From Pterobdella sp. o SKG-2022 (taxonomy: Eukaryota > Annelida > Clitellata > Hirudinida > Piscicolidae), in assembly GCA_964035795.1 (NCBI GenBank), contig OZ038321.1, positions 3,640,721 through 3,704,720 of the forward strand: a stretch of DNA of 64,000 bases, written 5' to 3'. Under the pieces are notes generated by a model. That model had not been told where the DNA came from, made no database searches, and saw nothing but the letters and a program-made list of their open reading frames with translations. Below, piece by piece: positions 34,640-46,603 of this stretch; the stretch's first letter is position 1; each line of letters begins with the position of its first letter. Made by a program: the position numbers and the translations under genes.

Positions 34640-34775
34640 CCTTTTCATATAACGAAAGGTAGCACTTGCTGAAAGCTCAATGTAGCAAAAAATGGGTGGC
34701 CATTGCAACACAGAATCCAACCGGTGACTAGATAATTAATCTAATGCTAGACCTTATAAGCTATACGACCTTGAG
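34640..34775 (-). mobile_element. tRNA-derived SINE, decayed (copy 1)
   Basis: Minus orientation. GCACTTGCTGAAAGCTCAATG is the body, then a damaged B box (GAATCCAACCGG, where copy 2 has GAATCAAACCCGG) and TCTAATGCTAGACC of the anticodon arm and D arm. The copy 2 version is closer to the family consensus. Confidence 0.7.
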
Positions 34776-35328
34776 AATTCTCATAGATAAAGTAACGATT
34801 AATGAGTTACAATCTTGAACATAAAAACAAATAAACCAAAATGCCATTTTTTCGGTTTTTATCTCCAAAAACCTTTCCACCAAATATCTGCCCATGAACT
34901 AGTAAAAACCCCCGTGAAATACACAAACCGGGCACAGAGTCGGAGAGATAGAATTCTCTGGGAAGATGAGCAATGTTGTTGAGGTCTGGAAAGCCCTTCT
35001 TCGTTCCCTGCACCACATAAACCTGGTACCTCCTACCAAGCGGTAGACCTGTGAGAGGTAGATTACTCGTTATTGGGTGTTCATTTGTGGCTTTATTATG
35101 CCATTTATTGTTTCTTAGTTTTGTTTTAATGCTATTAAATTTGTGATGTAAAATAGCTTGAAACAAAAATTCTGAGATGCTTTTAATAAGAAAATAATGC
35201 TCACATTATTTTATTTTACTTATATTACGGAACATCAAATAAACTAAGTGATTTCATTTGATAGTTGTACTCTCAAAGTCAAACAGTTAAATACCAACCA
35301 CATAAGAAATAAAAGCCCGGATCTCCAT

Positions 35329-35581
35329 GCTACCTTGGTCACATTCTTAGACGACCAAATTTACCGATGTCGACTGAACTTGAAAATGCCTTGTACGGAG
35401 AAAGGAAAAAAGAACGTCCACGAACAAATATGACAACCGTCATTAGGAACGATTTGAAAAAAAGAAGACTCGAATTCGGAGAAAACAAAAAATCTGGCTC
35501 AGAACAGAAAAAACTGGAAAGACAAAATTTTCGTTTCAAAATATATGTTAAGATCCCTCCCTAATATGAGAGAATTGAAGA
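35329..35581 (+). mobile_element. LINE remnant truncated at the duplication junction (copy 2)
   Basis: Copy of 9578-9830 only. The frame starts abruptly at the YLGHILRR block, and the YADD part of the source element is absent here. Confidence 0.8.
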
Positions 35582-35620
35582 ACTCAGTTAGCTTGTAAAA
35601 TGATTAATAATAATTTTATT

Positions 35621-35756
35621 GAATGTAATGTAATTGGGTATTTATAAAGCTCTTTTGTTTATAGATCAAAGCATTTGCTAAAAATTAAATGTAGCGAAAA
35701 CACTGAGGAACAAGTGCTAATTGTCGGCCAACGCAGGGTCGAGTTTTCTCTACGTG
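35621..35756 (-). mobile_element. tRNA-derived SINE, 5'-truncated (copy 2)
   Basis: Duplicate of 9870-10005. Confidence 0.75.
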
Positions 35757-36808
35757 TTTTTATAAATTCTCATAATTTGAAGTTTTAACGTTGAAATTCA
35801 AATTTTTTGATAAAAACTCTTAAAAAAGTGAATTAAAAAAAATTTAAACAGATATTTTTTATTTGCCGATACAACTTTAACTTTATTTGTTTGAACTTCA
35901 TCTTATTTGTTATTATTTATTTGACTCGTGTACAAAAATCTATTATCTTATGTAATTATTTAAAATCCAACCTAAAACATAATTTTATTGCATTATTATG
36001 ACACAAAATTTATAAATGATTCCAATTTAGTAATTTTTATCGTTACAACCGTTCGAAAGTTTTGGATTTGAGCGATATGTATTAAAACTTATACATAAAT
36101 CACATTTTATCTATTTCATCAGATTTTAACTCATTTTAAACTAGATTTAACTGAATTTCAAAATAAAATGAAAAAATCAAAGATTGTCGTGATTTTATGC
36201 TTTAATTTTGAATTTTTGAGATTTTCGCATCTTTTATTTCTTTAAATAATCAAACTTTATAACTAAAATTCATATAACTACTTTTTAAATGGCAACACTT
36301 TGCACCTGTGAAAGAAAATTTTTAGTCAATACACATGTCGTTTATTTATGCATATAATGTTTTTTATAAATTTATTTTTGACAAACCTTGTATAATTTTA
36401 GCATAATTATCATGAAACATTAGTTAGTATAACAATTTGAAGTATTACTCAGTGTTGTTATAGCTCAAGAAAACTGGCTCTTTTACAAAAATGTACAAAA
36501 TTTTTCGATAATATAACAACAATTAACAAATTAGTGATGATTATTAGATAAAGTTACTTTTTATAAACATTTCAATGTATTTATGAATAATATTCAACAA
36601 TTTTTTTACGTCGATTTATTGAAGAATTTTAGTACATTTATTGAGCGAAAAAACAGCTATTATTTTCGATAAATTTAGCCTCATCATAAAAAAATAGCGA
36701 AAAATTGTATTTAGTAACTATGGTTATGAAACAATTTAAAAAAGACTATAAATTGTTAGATAATATTAGATTTTCTTGAAGTTGTGATTTATTCTTAACA
36801 AACCCCTT
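35757..36808. other. Intergenic sequence (copy 2)
   Basis: Duplicate of 10006-11057, including the foldback-related fragment (about 36606-36761) and the PSMD9 poly(A) hexamer at 36788-36793. Confidence 0.5.
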
Positions 36809-38991
36809 TTAACAACTACCTTCAAAACTTTTAACAGAAGACTTCCAAGAAACCATTCCTATATTAAAAAAAATAAAATCATCGAACCCTAAAAGACCTC
36901 CTTTCCAGGCAGATGGAATGACTTCGAGGCTCAGAACATTGACCCCTCTTTGAACCACAACTTCTACTGTAACCTGCAAGTATTTCAAATCAAGTTTGTG
37001 TTTAATTGTGATTATTACCAACCAATGAGATTTAAGTGGTTGGTTAACAACATGAAAAGTACTGTTTTCGGTCAAGAGTAAGTCTGAAATTTTGTGTGCT
37101 TTTTACCTATTTGTTTCAAAAGTTGATCGTTGTGGGTAACAAAATATAAAATAGTAAGCCGACCCTCAGTTTGTTCAACATTGGGGTGTCTGACCCACAA
37201 TTGATAAGTTTCATGGAGCATTACTACATATACTGATTCAAAACAGCCTATCAGGTAATTGATTTGTATGCTAATTTCATGGAAAGTTTGGAGGTGGGAA
37301 TTTAAAAAAAACTTAGTTGTTTCTAATTCTATTCACGCTGATCACTAAACAAAAATATGAAAGCTAAGTTTTCTAAAGCTATTGACACACAAATAAACAC
37401 CAAAATTATTACAAGTAGAAAATTTTTATAAATAATTATGTATGAAAGAATGAGCAGATATTTACTCCTTGACTTGATTGCAGAAGCTTTGCTATGTCAT
37501 GGAGGCTTTTGAAGTTATCACTGTTTAAAGATCCAAACGTTATTATTTTGTCATCCTGCTTTAAACCCTGTCAAAAAATTATATGTATGCAGGAAAATAA
37601 CATCAATTTTAAATATTTTCCTTAGGCTTTAAATGAATTTCGATAAAATTAATTCCAAATAGTAAATCAGGTGTTATCATCATGCATTATCCGTTTATCA
37701 AAATTTTTCTCTTCTCATATAGCTTTATACCTGCAACCTATCAATCTTTGTCCCAAACCTGTTCATTGAAATCTCCCAAACAAAACTTAACAATATGAGG
37801 CTTTTCAATTTTCCAAAATAGTGTTTGATTTGAACTAAAATCAAAGACTGTTTTTATTTTACCCCTCATCAACTTCTCTTTTTCACTAATTGATCTTCTA
37901 GACTGTGAGGCATGAGTGCAAGCTATTCTTATTACCTATTTCCTAAAAATAAATAGCATCACTATTACTATATCTAAGTCTATTTTTTTAAACCAAATTC
38001 ATTCATTAAGCCTCTCTACCCAATATTCTTATTGTAATTTCATTAGCAAAGCACCATAGCTCAAACCTCCTACATAAACTAATTACAAATTTGAGAGCCA
38101 TACTTTTTTACCTCACTTTGAATACCACATAATTCTACCTTCCTTTTAACTAATTCTTTACATGAATCAGTATTTTTTAAAACAACAATATTCCAAATAA
38201 AAAATGTCAAAAAATGCTATAGACTGAAAATCACGGATTTTGTTATTTATTAAAATTTGGAGCAATCAAAAATGTGTAAAAAACATGTCCTCGCTTCCCT
38301 AGCAAAGCACATTTTTGATAACTATAACTTAGTAAATATGCAAATAGATGAAATTGCTATTAGATGAACAAATTATGTGTGCCCGACCCTTGGTAAAATA
38401 AATCAGACTATAGAAAGGATTTGATTGATTGTACAATTCATATTCAATATAAGGAAAAGACTGAGAATGACTAAAAAATAAAGTGCATACAGCAATGTAA
38501 GCTGGTGAGTCCCTATCCACCATTCCCACTAATGCAATTACTTCATAATCTTTTTCCAATTTCAGCTTCTTAATTTTTGATTCTAAATTGTTATGGGCTA
38601 GTTTGTCTTTGTGTAGTTGTCCAAGTAAATAATCAATTTCTTTCATAAGATCTTTATGATCATTTTGAAGACCTGAAAATTTTTTATTATGTAAAAATTG
38701 AGATGAGTTTAAAAGATTTTAACTCACATATAATTTTTTGTCTAGCTTGTCTGACAGCATAAATGTCAATGTCGTTTCTTGGATAAAACTCGTCATCTAC
38801 TAAAGGACCATTCATTCCCACATCACCTTGCTAAAAATTCAAATGTTTTAAAAAAAATTTTTAATTTTAAACAAAGTAAAGAATTTAGAGATTATTACCG
38901 ATTTTAGAATTTCACCATATTCTTTTATTTGTTGTTCTATTTCAATTTTCTGTTCATTCATTTTTTGCAACCTCGAGCGTGTATTTGCCAT
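36809..38991 (-). CDS. PSMD9: PSMD9/Nas2-like proteasome assembly chaperone (copy 2)
   Basis: Duplicate of the gene at 11058-13240. Exons on the minus strand: 38991-38899, 38830-38728, 38672-38491, 37567-37466, 36973-36809. I saw no coding difference between the copies. Complete with its 5' flank, so it could be expressed equally well. Confidence 0.92.
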
Positions 38992-39634
38992 AATATAAAG
39001 CTTCCTAAAAACTAAAATACTGTATTAGACAAGAGGGTATTGGAATAATAAAAATTTTGTTTGTCTATGAAGCTATCTAATTTTAAGTTTGTCTTCAGTG
39101 AATAATCGAAGCATGAAAACCAGCTTTCATGAAAAAAGTTAAGTTTTGAAATTTGTTTATTATGACTAAACAACTTTTATTTAAAATTAAAAGTAAATTG
39201 TAGTTGAAAAAATGATCAGTATACTTGAAAACATTAAATATAAATACAAAACGCAACATAAATTTTAATAATAATAACAATGTATTGAATATATTTTTAT
39301 GACCATTTTCTTAGTTGTTAAAATTAAAAAAGCACTTTTAAAATTTGATGGTGATTAACCAAACTAGTCTATTAACAAAAATGCTTTAAATCAAACACTT
39401 TTATTAACTGAATAATGAAGTTATAGAATTAATATTAAATGATGTTACTATGGCAGTTAACAACGTCTTTAAGTCTGTATACTTGATAATGTGAGTTCAA
39501 CTTACAAAAATTTGATTGGTTCCCACAATGAAATTGACCAATCACTGCTAAGTAAATAATAAATTCGTCCTGAGGAGGTGACTAGAATTGGAAATACTTT
39601 GTCAAAACACATCATTTATATTAGTTTCAATTTA
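38992..39634. other. PSMD9 upstream flank (copy 2)
   Basis: Duplicate of 13241-13883; no gene. Confidence 0.4.
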
Positions 39635-39791
39635 ATTCAATATAGTATTTATAAAGAGTTTTTTCGTGTAGATTAAAGCACTTGCTAAAATTTTAATGTA
39701 GAGTAGGTGCTAATAGCCGACACAATACGGGATCGAACCCGGTAACTTTAAATAATTAGTCTTATGCTCTACCAATTGAGCTATACGGGCC
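39635..39791 (-). mobile_element. tRNA-derived SINE, nearly full length (copy 2)
   Basis: Duplicate of 13884-14040. Confidence 0.85.
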
Positions 39792-41443
39792 GACAAATAT
39801 AAGCTAGACTTGGTAAAAGGTTTCAATAAATCAATACCATATAAAATAGGCACAAAAAAAAGATTTATCAAAGTTAGTTGTTAGTGTAAGTTCTACTTGC
39901 GAAAAGCTTCGTTTTCTAATTAACGTTGAATTTCTGGCAATGTGACCGGATAAAAGCTTTGGCATGATTTTATACTTATTTAAATTTATTAGTTTCATCA
40001 TTAACGATTTATAAACGATTCAGGCAATCTCCAAATAACAAATTTAATTTATGTAACAAACTTTACGATTCAGTCAATCTCTAAATAGCAAATTGATATC
40101 CTACAGTGGAATCGACTATTGAAGGTTCTTCTGCTAGCTTCTATTCCTTGGTGTCTTATGAGGTTAGACGCAGTCACTAGTGTTTTTGTTACTTTAATAG
40201 ACTTTATAATATCGGTTTTTAGCTCTAGTGTTTTAGGCATTTCATTTTAGTTACTAGTTTTTTCAAAAATTCGTATGTATTTTATTAATTCGAGTTTTTT
40301 ATAGTTTCTTTAGGTTAAGGCAATTCATTCTCATAAAGAATTATGACAAGGTTTCACTTATCGAAAATTTTAGCTGATATTTTGTTAACAAACGTGTTTT
40401 TAACAAAAAATTTTCCATAATTGAAAATACTATAGAAAACTACATCGATATACGATTATTTGTACCTCCACTTGATAATGTAAGTTCATCTTACGAAAAG
40501 CTTCTTGGAATAAGATAAACTCCTAAAATTGTCTCATTTGAATATATAATATACGATTATTTTATCGATTTTGAACTAAGTATTACCCAGGTATTTGTGG
40601 TTTCCGTTTATCACATCTTTCGGCTCATGGTGTATGTCGAAGAAGATTGCTACGTCGTGTAAAGTGGTCGAGTGGATGAACCTCTTGACCTTTTTCCTGG
40701 GATTTTTCTTTATCTTTTCAATGTTTCTTTTTTCAGTCAGAAAAAAAGCAGCGAACAATCTGTTAGTTTTTTTGGAAATTTCAACTTAACTGGCGGAAAA
40801 ATTAATAATAGGGTTAATTTTGCATATTATTTATTAGTGATTGTTTTATATATATATTTTCAGAATTTCCAAAGAGAGTAAGAGTGTTGTCATACCAAAG
40901 TGTCCCAAATAATGTTGGGTTCTATGTTTTTGGGACTATATACAAATATTATGTGAATTTGATGCAAGTTTTTATATTGTCTAACAGATCTTTATTGAAA
41001 ATCTTTTATAAGTAGATACTCCTGGTGAGAAGATAATTTAAAAAATTGATAATATATCTTCAACAATTATAAATTTTGAAAAATATTGTTATTTAAAAAA
41101 GCTAATTAAGCATTAATTTGATATGATTTTTTGCTATTCTATTTATAAAATGTTAACTTTTTCGACTATAAAAGCTCGAAAACATCGGTCTCAAATAAAA
41201 TTAAATGATAAATGATTGTCGGGAAAAATGAAATCAATCGTCATGAATAAAAATATGTATATAATATAATTTAAGAACTAGTTTTGGACAATTATAATGA
41301 TTATCTGATTTTTAATTTTCAAAAACTAACTACAATTATAGGAACAAAGCTATGCTAGTTTTTTTGAGATACATCGCATTTGTTATTCCTTAATAAACTT
41401 TCATTTTGAATCAACATATAGTTGAAAAAACTATTAAAGTCAA
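39792..41443. other. Intergenic region with repeat fragments (copy 2)
   Basis: Duplicate of 14041-15574, but with the 118-bp segment 40681-40798 present. Confidence 0.5.
40681..40798. other. 118-bp segment absent from copy 1
   Basis: Bounded by GAA at 40678-40680 and GAA at 40796-40798; copy 1 keeps a single GAA (14927-14929). This is the footprint of a deletion between 3-bp microhomologies in copy 1, rather than an insertion (no target-site duplication longer than 3 bp, no element ends). The segment is pyrimidine-rich on the plus strand, with short open frames crossing it in both directions, none recognised. Confidence 0.85.
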
Positions 41444-41949
41444 TTGTTAATCTGCTTCCTCCACATATTTCTGTCAGCTACCAGCATTCTTAGTTTTGCC
41501 AAGTCTAGTCTTGTTTAATGAGGTTTCCAAACTTGTAAGGTCAATTTTTAGCACTGAGGCCAAGGTGGTCATAGGTCTTTCTTTGGTGCGTCAAAGTACT
41601 TGCCCATGGCTTTTGGGCGGATCAAGTCTTAAGATATGGCTTATTAAAGTTTGACTTTTGAGTTGCTCAATCCTTGTTATTTTTTTGAATGATATAGATT
41701 TTCGTTTTCTATTTTTTCCAGCTAAAATACACTAAAATGATTCTGTGGAGTAGACACCAATAAAATGAGTTGAGTCGATCTTTGGTGGTTTTTATCAAGG
41801 TCCATGTGCCACAGTTGTAGAGGAGTTTAGACGTAATGTATGCGTTGAACATCTTTAAATCATTCTGTTTGCTAATTTTTTTATTTTTATCCAGAGTTTT
41901 CACATTTTGTTCTTTGCAAACAGGGTTAGCGCCTTCCTCTTGGTTATTT
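41444..41949 (-). mobile_element. LINE reverse-transcriptase C-terminal remnant (copy 2)
   Basis: Duplicate of 15575-16080. A single substitution (16092 A versus 41961 G) lies just outside it. Confidence 0.75.
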
Positions 41950-42465
41950 CATTTTGAGTAGAAAGCTCTTAGTTAATAAAATATCGCTACATACTTCGCC
42001 CATCCTTGCAGTCACAGCCGTCTTGCTATTTTCTTTAAACTCTTCTTTACTTCCCAAGTACAGAAAATGCTATTAAAAAAAATGTTGAAATGCTTTTACT
42101 TAATAAATATACCTTTATGTGTGTAATCCCTTTGTAACCTGCAGCCCATGTGGTATGTTTATAAATTTAACGTTTAAAACAAGATATGTTTTCACGAAAG
42201 GACAATAGAATTTGAAGGCAAGAAAAATCCTTTATTCAATGAAACAAAAAGAATAATATTATGAAGTTCATTAATACTTAAGGTATTTGAAAATTACATT
42301 TTGAAGTTTTATGAATATCTTGACTAAATTATCATGGTTAAAAATAAAAAAATTGAAATATCAATAGAATCAAAGTTGAAGTTTGTTCTTATACCAAAAG
42401 ATCATTAAATATCAGAAAAATACCAAATCAGGCTTAAAAGTTTAAAGGTTTTTGTTTCATGAACC

Positions 42466-43090
42466 TTATTCCTCAACAGCGGTGAACTCTCCACAATCAG
42501 TATGTTTTAATTCATATTCACCACCAAGAGAGTGAAACAGCTTGAAGTCACAAGTTCCATGCTGGGTCACTTTACAGTTACCATTCCCTCTGACTTCCTC
42601 TTCAGAACAATTCAACAAACCAACCAAAAGTTGAAGTCTGTAGTTTGCTCCAGCTACAATCTATAAAAGGTTTTATTTAATGAATAATCAAAAACAAGTA
42701 ACAGGGATTTTTAAAATTTGTATTTGAAAATATAAGTTTTTATATATCACTTGATAAAATGAGCTAGAACTAAAATAATTTGGTTAATTATAATGAATTT
42801 CAAAAAACTTCGATGTTTGTTATTAATAAGGGCGATATTAATGGAGGCAAAACGACGATGATGATACTATTGATCAAAAAAATATAATGGCTTTCAACCT
42901 GTGATTCAGCAGATTTTACTTCGACCAGTCTTTGAGCGAGACCATTTGTTTCACTGTCATTAAAAAGTCCTAAAGCTTGATGACCGAGAGAAATAGTGTC
43001 AGAATCCTCTAGATTCAAATCCTGCCAACCTCCTGGCATTCCAGCTAAGCTCATGCCAAACAAAAAAACGAAAAGTAAAAAGATTTTCAT
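42466..43090 (-). CDS. Secreted type-2-like cystatin (copy 2)
   Basis: Duplicate of 16597-17221 with exons 43090-42899 and 42660-42466. Signal peptide, QIVAG loop and four cysteines are unchanged. The intron and divergent promoter are also intact. Confidence 0.9.
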
Positions 43091-43321
43091 TTTTTTTCTA
43101 ATATGAGTCGTCACAACAGAAAAAATATCAATCCGACACAAAAGTACAAAAGTCAAAGTACAAAACATTGACTACCTCATACTAAGAGGGTTTGTAAAAA
43201 AAATAATTTTTTATTTTGAAAAAAATAAGGATAATATTTTTAAAAAATAATTTAAACTTTTAATAAATTGTTTTAAGCTTTAAAACTTTGAATAGATTTA
43301 AAAGTAAATTTAAACAATATA
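43091..43321. promoter_or_regulatory. Shared divergent promoter region (copy 2)
   Basis: Duplicate of 17222-17452, between cystatin (-) and the unidentified gene (+). Confidence 0.4.
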
Positions 43322-44311
43322 ATGGCTGAAGATGATTTAAAATTAATTACTATTTATTCATTTATAGACACTTTTAAATATTTAGATGTTTTTGAAAAAA
43401 TCAATTTCAGCTTTAGTATAATAGATAATTACATTGAAAATCAAAATCCTTCAGGTTTTTAATCTTTAAAGTAGAATTTAATAGCTTTAACGTAACGTCT
43501 AATATAGCGTTATATTATATCGTGTTAGTTATAAAAACATAAATCATCCAACAATTTATACGGTTTCAAAATTCAGATAATGTGGCTGAGAAGCTCGAAA
43601 GTCGCCTTTTTAGTCTATTGTATACATTTTCCGAATACGAAACTTTATCAGAAAGAGTATCACAAGTGAATTATGAATATTTCAGTGTTCAACAATTTAT
43701 TCAAATGTCATCCAATTTCAACATCAGTTTTGCAAGTTTTATAGTATTCCTATTGAGGATACTCTAATGGAAAATGGCTTGAAAGCTTCATCAAAATCAT
43801 TCAAACTTGAAATCATAATGGTAAGATTTAAAAAAATTTTTGCAGTTCTCATACTGGCATGTTCTATATTTGAAGTATATTTAATATGATTGGAAACTTT
43901 ATATAGAATGTTCTAGAAAATCTGTTATGGAAACGCAAGTATGGTGATTACATGCTGCTAGATAATGCAGCACATCAAAGTCGACCTATTGCAGTTTTGA
44001 AAAGTTTCTCCTATTTTCTTTTCAAAGTTCGTCTAACATCTATTTATTTAGCACCTCAGTTGTTTTTCTTGGTGCTATTCAAATTGCTATTATTATAATA
44101 TTATTGTTATTCTTATTTTAATTATTATTATTAATTTTCAATGCCAAAGTATAATTGCGTTAGATTAAAAATTATCTCAAACTTCAGGTAAAAAATCTTT
44201 CAAGGTTTAAATTTAAGAATTTATTTTTTCATTTTAGGATTCAGCCAAAGACATGAGAATAATAAAATGGAAAGTGTTTGAAAAAAAAGAGACATTGTAT
44301 GTCTTGTGCAG
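43322..44311 (+). CDS. Unidentified multi-exon gene, 3' end unresolved (copy 2)
   Basis: Duplicate of 17453-18442. Exons 43322-43454, 43577-43656, 43728-43820, 43907-44026 and 44238-44311 are all preserved. No difference seen in these exons. Confidence 0.55.
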
Positions 44312-46603
44312 GTAGGATTTGATTTTCATCCAAATAATTGATAATTAAGTCTCACTAAAGAATTTTCAAGATAAATAAATATATGCTAAAATTTTAAGTC
44401 CAGCTTAATCCCCACTATACTGAGGGTAGCCAGATTTACTTTAATAAATAAAAAAAAATTTTCTGCAATTTTATATATACCATATCTTCTTTTTTTTCTA
44501 TCCAGTGCATTTCTTTTAGCAAAAGGGAAATTTAAAAATCATTGAAAACTGAATGTTTAGAGTTGAAAACTTATAATGAAGAGCTTCAAAATTTTTCATA
44601 AAAACATTTAGTCTTAAATAATTTTCCTTGTTTTACGTTGTTTTTAAGATAAATGTCTCAAAAACCCAACCATTGATAAAGAAAAATAGGCCATAAAATG
44701 ATTTTATTGACTGGTTAATTTACTTTGGCTCGAGAAAATCATTATCTCACACAATTGACCACAGAAATAGGCACACACTGAAAAGGTTTATATATGCTCT
44801 ATGGAATGAAGGCTTGTACAGATTTTTCATACTTTTTAAATTGTATATTTCATCAAAAGTTTACTTTAAATGGGTCCATTTTTATTTATAATTATATATA
44901 ATTAAATTTTTTTCATTAAAAAACCCACATTTTTGTTATAATTATATATATTCATTTCATTATCACACTGCTCTATGATCTAATAATATGTTAAAACATC
45001 TTTGCATCATATAATTAAATTAACTCAAATTCCCTTTGGTAGTTTTTGAAGACAAAGATGAAGAACTAAACAGAAAGGTCGGTTCCAGATATTTTTTCCA
45101 TCTCTTATAAATTAATCTACTCAGCTCGAAATATCGAACTCATTGCTAATTATATTGTGGTCTAGAAGCTCTTGAAGTTAATACCACTATAATCTTCTTC
45201 GTAATTGTATTGTAACTGTGATTAGATACACAGATTCACAAAGGTATTTATTACTGATTCAGATGTTGTTGGTGTGTTCAGAAGCTTAGTACTTTTGAAA
45301 AAAATGAAGTTCAATGGTTTTAGGTTTTTGAAAAACTAATTTTGGGTTTTAAAGACTTTCAATAGATTTTTGACAAAAACGGAAGTTTTCGGAAACAAAT
45401 TTTTTAAAAGGTACTTTATATAAAAATAGTTAAAGTTGATTTTTGGTGTCAAATAATTGATATATATATAACCTACAATGAGTTACTTTTCATATACAAC
45501 TCAAAACTTATGATTAAACTCCACATAGGAGGTTGAAACCCGTGTCTCTTAATCTCTTTTTGTATTTTTAGGTATTAAAATAATATAACTAATCTACAGT
45601 TTCCAGCATTTAACATACTTTTGAAATTAGTGTTAATTTTGCTTAATTTACAATAAGAAAAGCTTAAGCATAATGACCACTGTCATCATTAAAATCAAAT
45701 TAGTTGGTTTATGTTTATTGTGATAGTTTTGTTTTGATCGACGGACAAACAGGGTTCATTAAGTATATTATTAAGGCTTGTCAGTCCAAATGGCACATTG
45801 AGTAACAACGAAGTTTGCACGCATTGCTGTTCTGAGCCAACTAAGTGCTCCAAGTGTGATTGTCTGACGACATGTTGTTTTTGGTCGTGATGTCACGTTT
45901 AAAAAAACACTTTTCTTGAAAAATATTTTCAAACTTATTTGTTTCAAAATTGAACAATAAAACTGAAAACTGTCTTTGACTCATGTCAAATTTTAAAAAT
46001 GATCACAAATTTTATACTTCGTTTCAATTGCTTTTTTTTTCTGGTCCATTTCTGTGTTTTGAATTTTCTTTTATGTGCACTTAAGGTTTGGAGATGTGGT
46101 CGTTTGTTGCGTCTTTCCATTCGTAAACGCTAAAGCTTGACGTTTATGGATAGTTTAGCTTTTAATAATATATGGTTGCTCCCTATGTTGAAATGGTTCA
46201 TTACTGAGACACTTTGATCTATAAGAAAAAGTGCTTCTTAAATACAGTATTACATACATTACATTACATTATTATTGTTACAGAAATGGTATGTATAACC
46301 CAAAAGGATCGTTTCAAAGGGTTTAAAGAAACTAGGAAACTTCAAAAATAGGTAACATTAATTAATTGTTGCAAAAAGTCATAATTATTGCCTTTACTTC
46401 GATTTTAAAGCTGAATTTATTTTTCTAAAAGTTTTAGTAAAATATAGTTACCAAAATATTTTCTTTCTATTCTATGGTATGTCTCTATAGAAACTTGATC
46501 TCACCTGTAACACATAGGTTATTCGTTTGGTAGATGGCTAATAGTTCACAATACGATCATAGAAAATTATTAAACTTTTTCATTTTCAAACCCTTTTTCG
46601 CAA
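44312..46603. other. Unresolved 3' part of the preceding gene and DRC3 upstream flank (copy 2)
   Basis: Duplicate of 18443-20734, with substitutions at 45554-45555 and 46025. No clear exon. Confidence 0.4.
46208..46274 (+). mobile_element. SINE 3' end fragment (copy 2)
   Basis: Duplicate of 20339-20405. Confidence 0.7.

Larger units (their letters stand above)
9578..35328. repeat. Large tandem duplication, copy 1 (25,751 bp)
   Basis: The sequence from 9578 reappears from 35329 in the same orientation with offset +25,751. The offset rises to +25,869 after a 118-bp indel near 14927, to +25,872 after an ATT microsatellite near 33366 and to +25,873 after a 1-bp indel near 34710. Wherever I compared the copies I found only scattered substitutions (16092, 19685-19686, 20156, 25154, 31291, 34329 and one near 34710). 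The left breakpoint is in a LINE remnant, the right one in an exon of the FN3 gene. Confidence 0.97.
31377..35328 (-). pseudogene. FN3 membrane protein, truncated duplicate lacking N-terminal exons (copy 1)
   Basis: Minus-strand exons 35048-34936, 34477-34264, 34034-33946, 33552-33480, 32914-32813, 31892-31760 and 31650-31377 chain in phase to a stop. The next upstream exon survives only as 27 bp (35302-35328) before the duplication junction, and no further 5' exons follow because LINE sequence starts there. The encoded part has FN3 segments, a transmembrane helix and a short tail, as in copy 2. Without signal peptide or start it is probably not a working gene, although a new promoter in the LINE remnant cannot be excluded. 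One residue differs from copy 2: the codon at 34329 gives Leu here and Pro there (RYLLPEST versus RYLPPEST). Confidence 0.75.
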
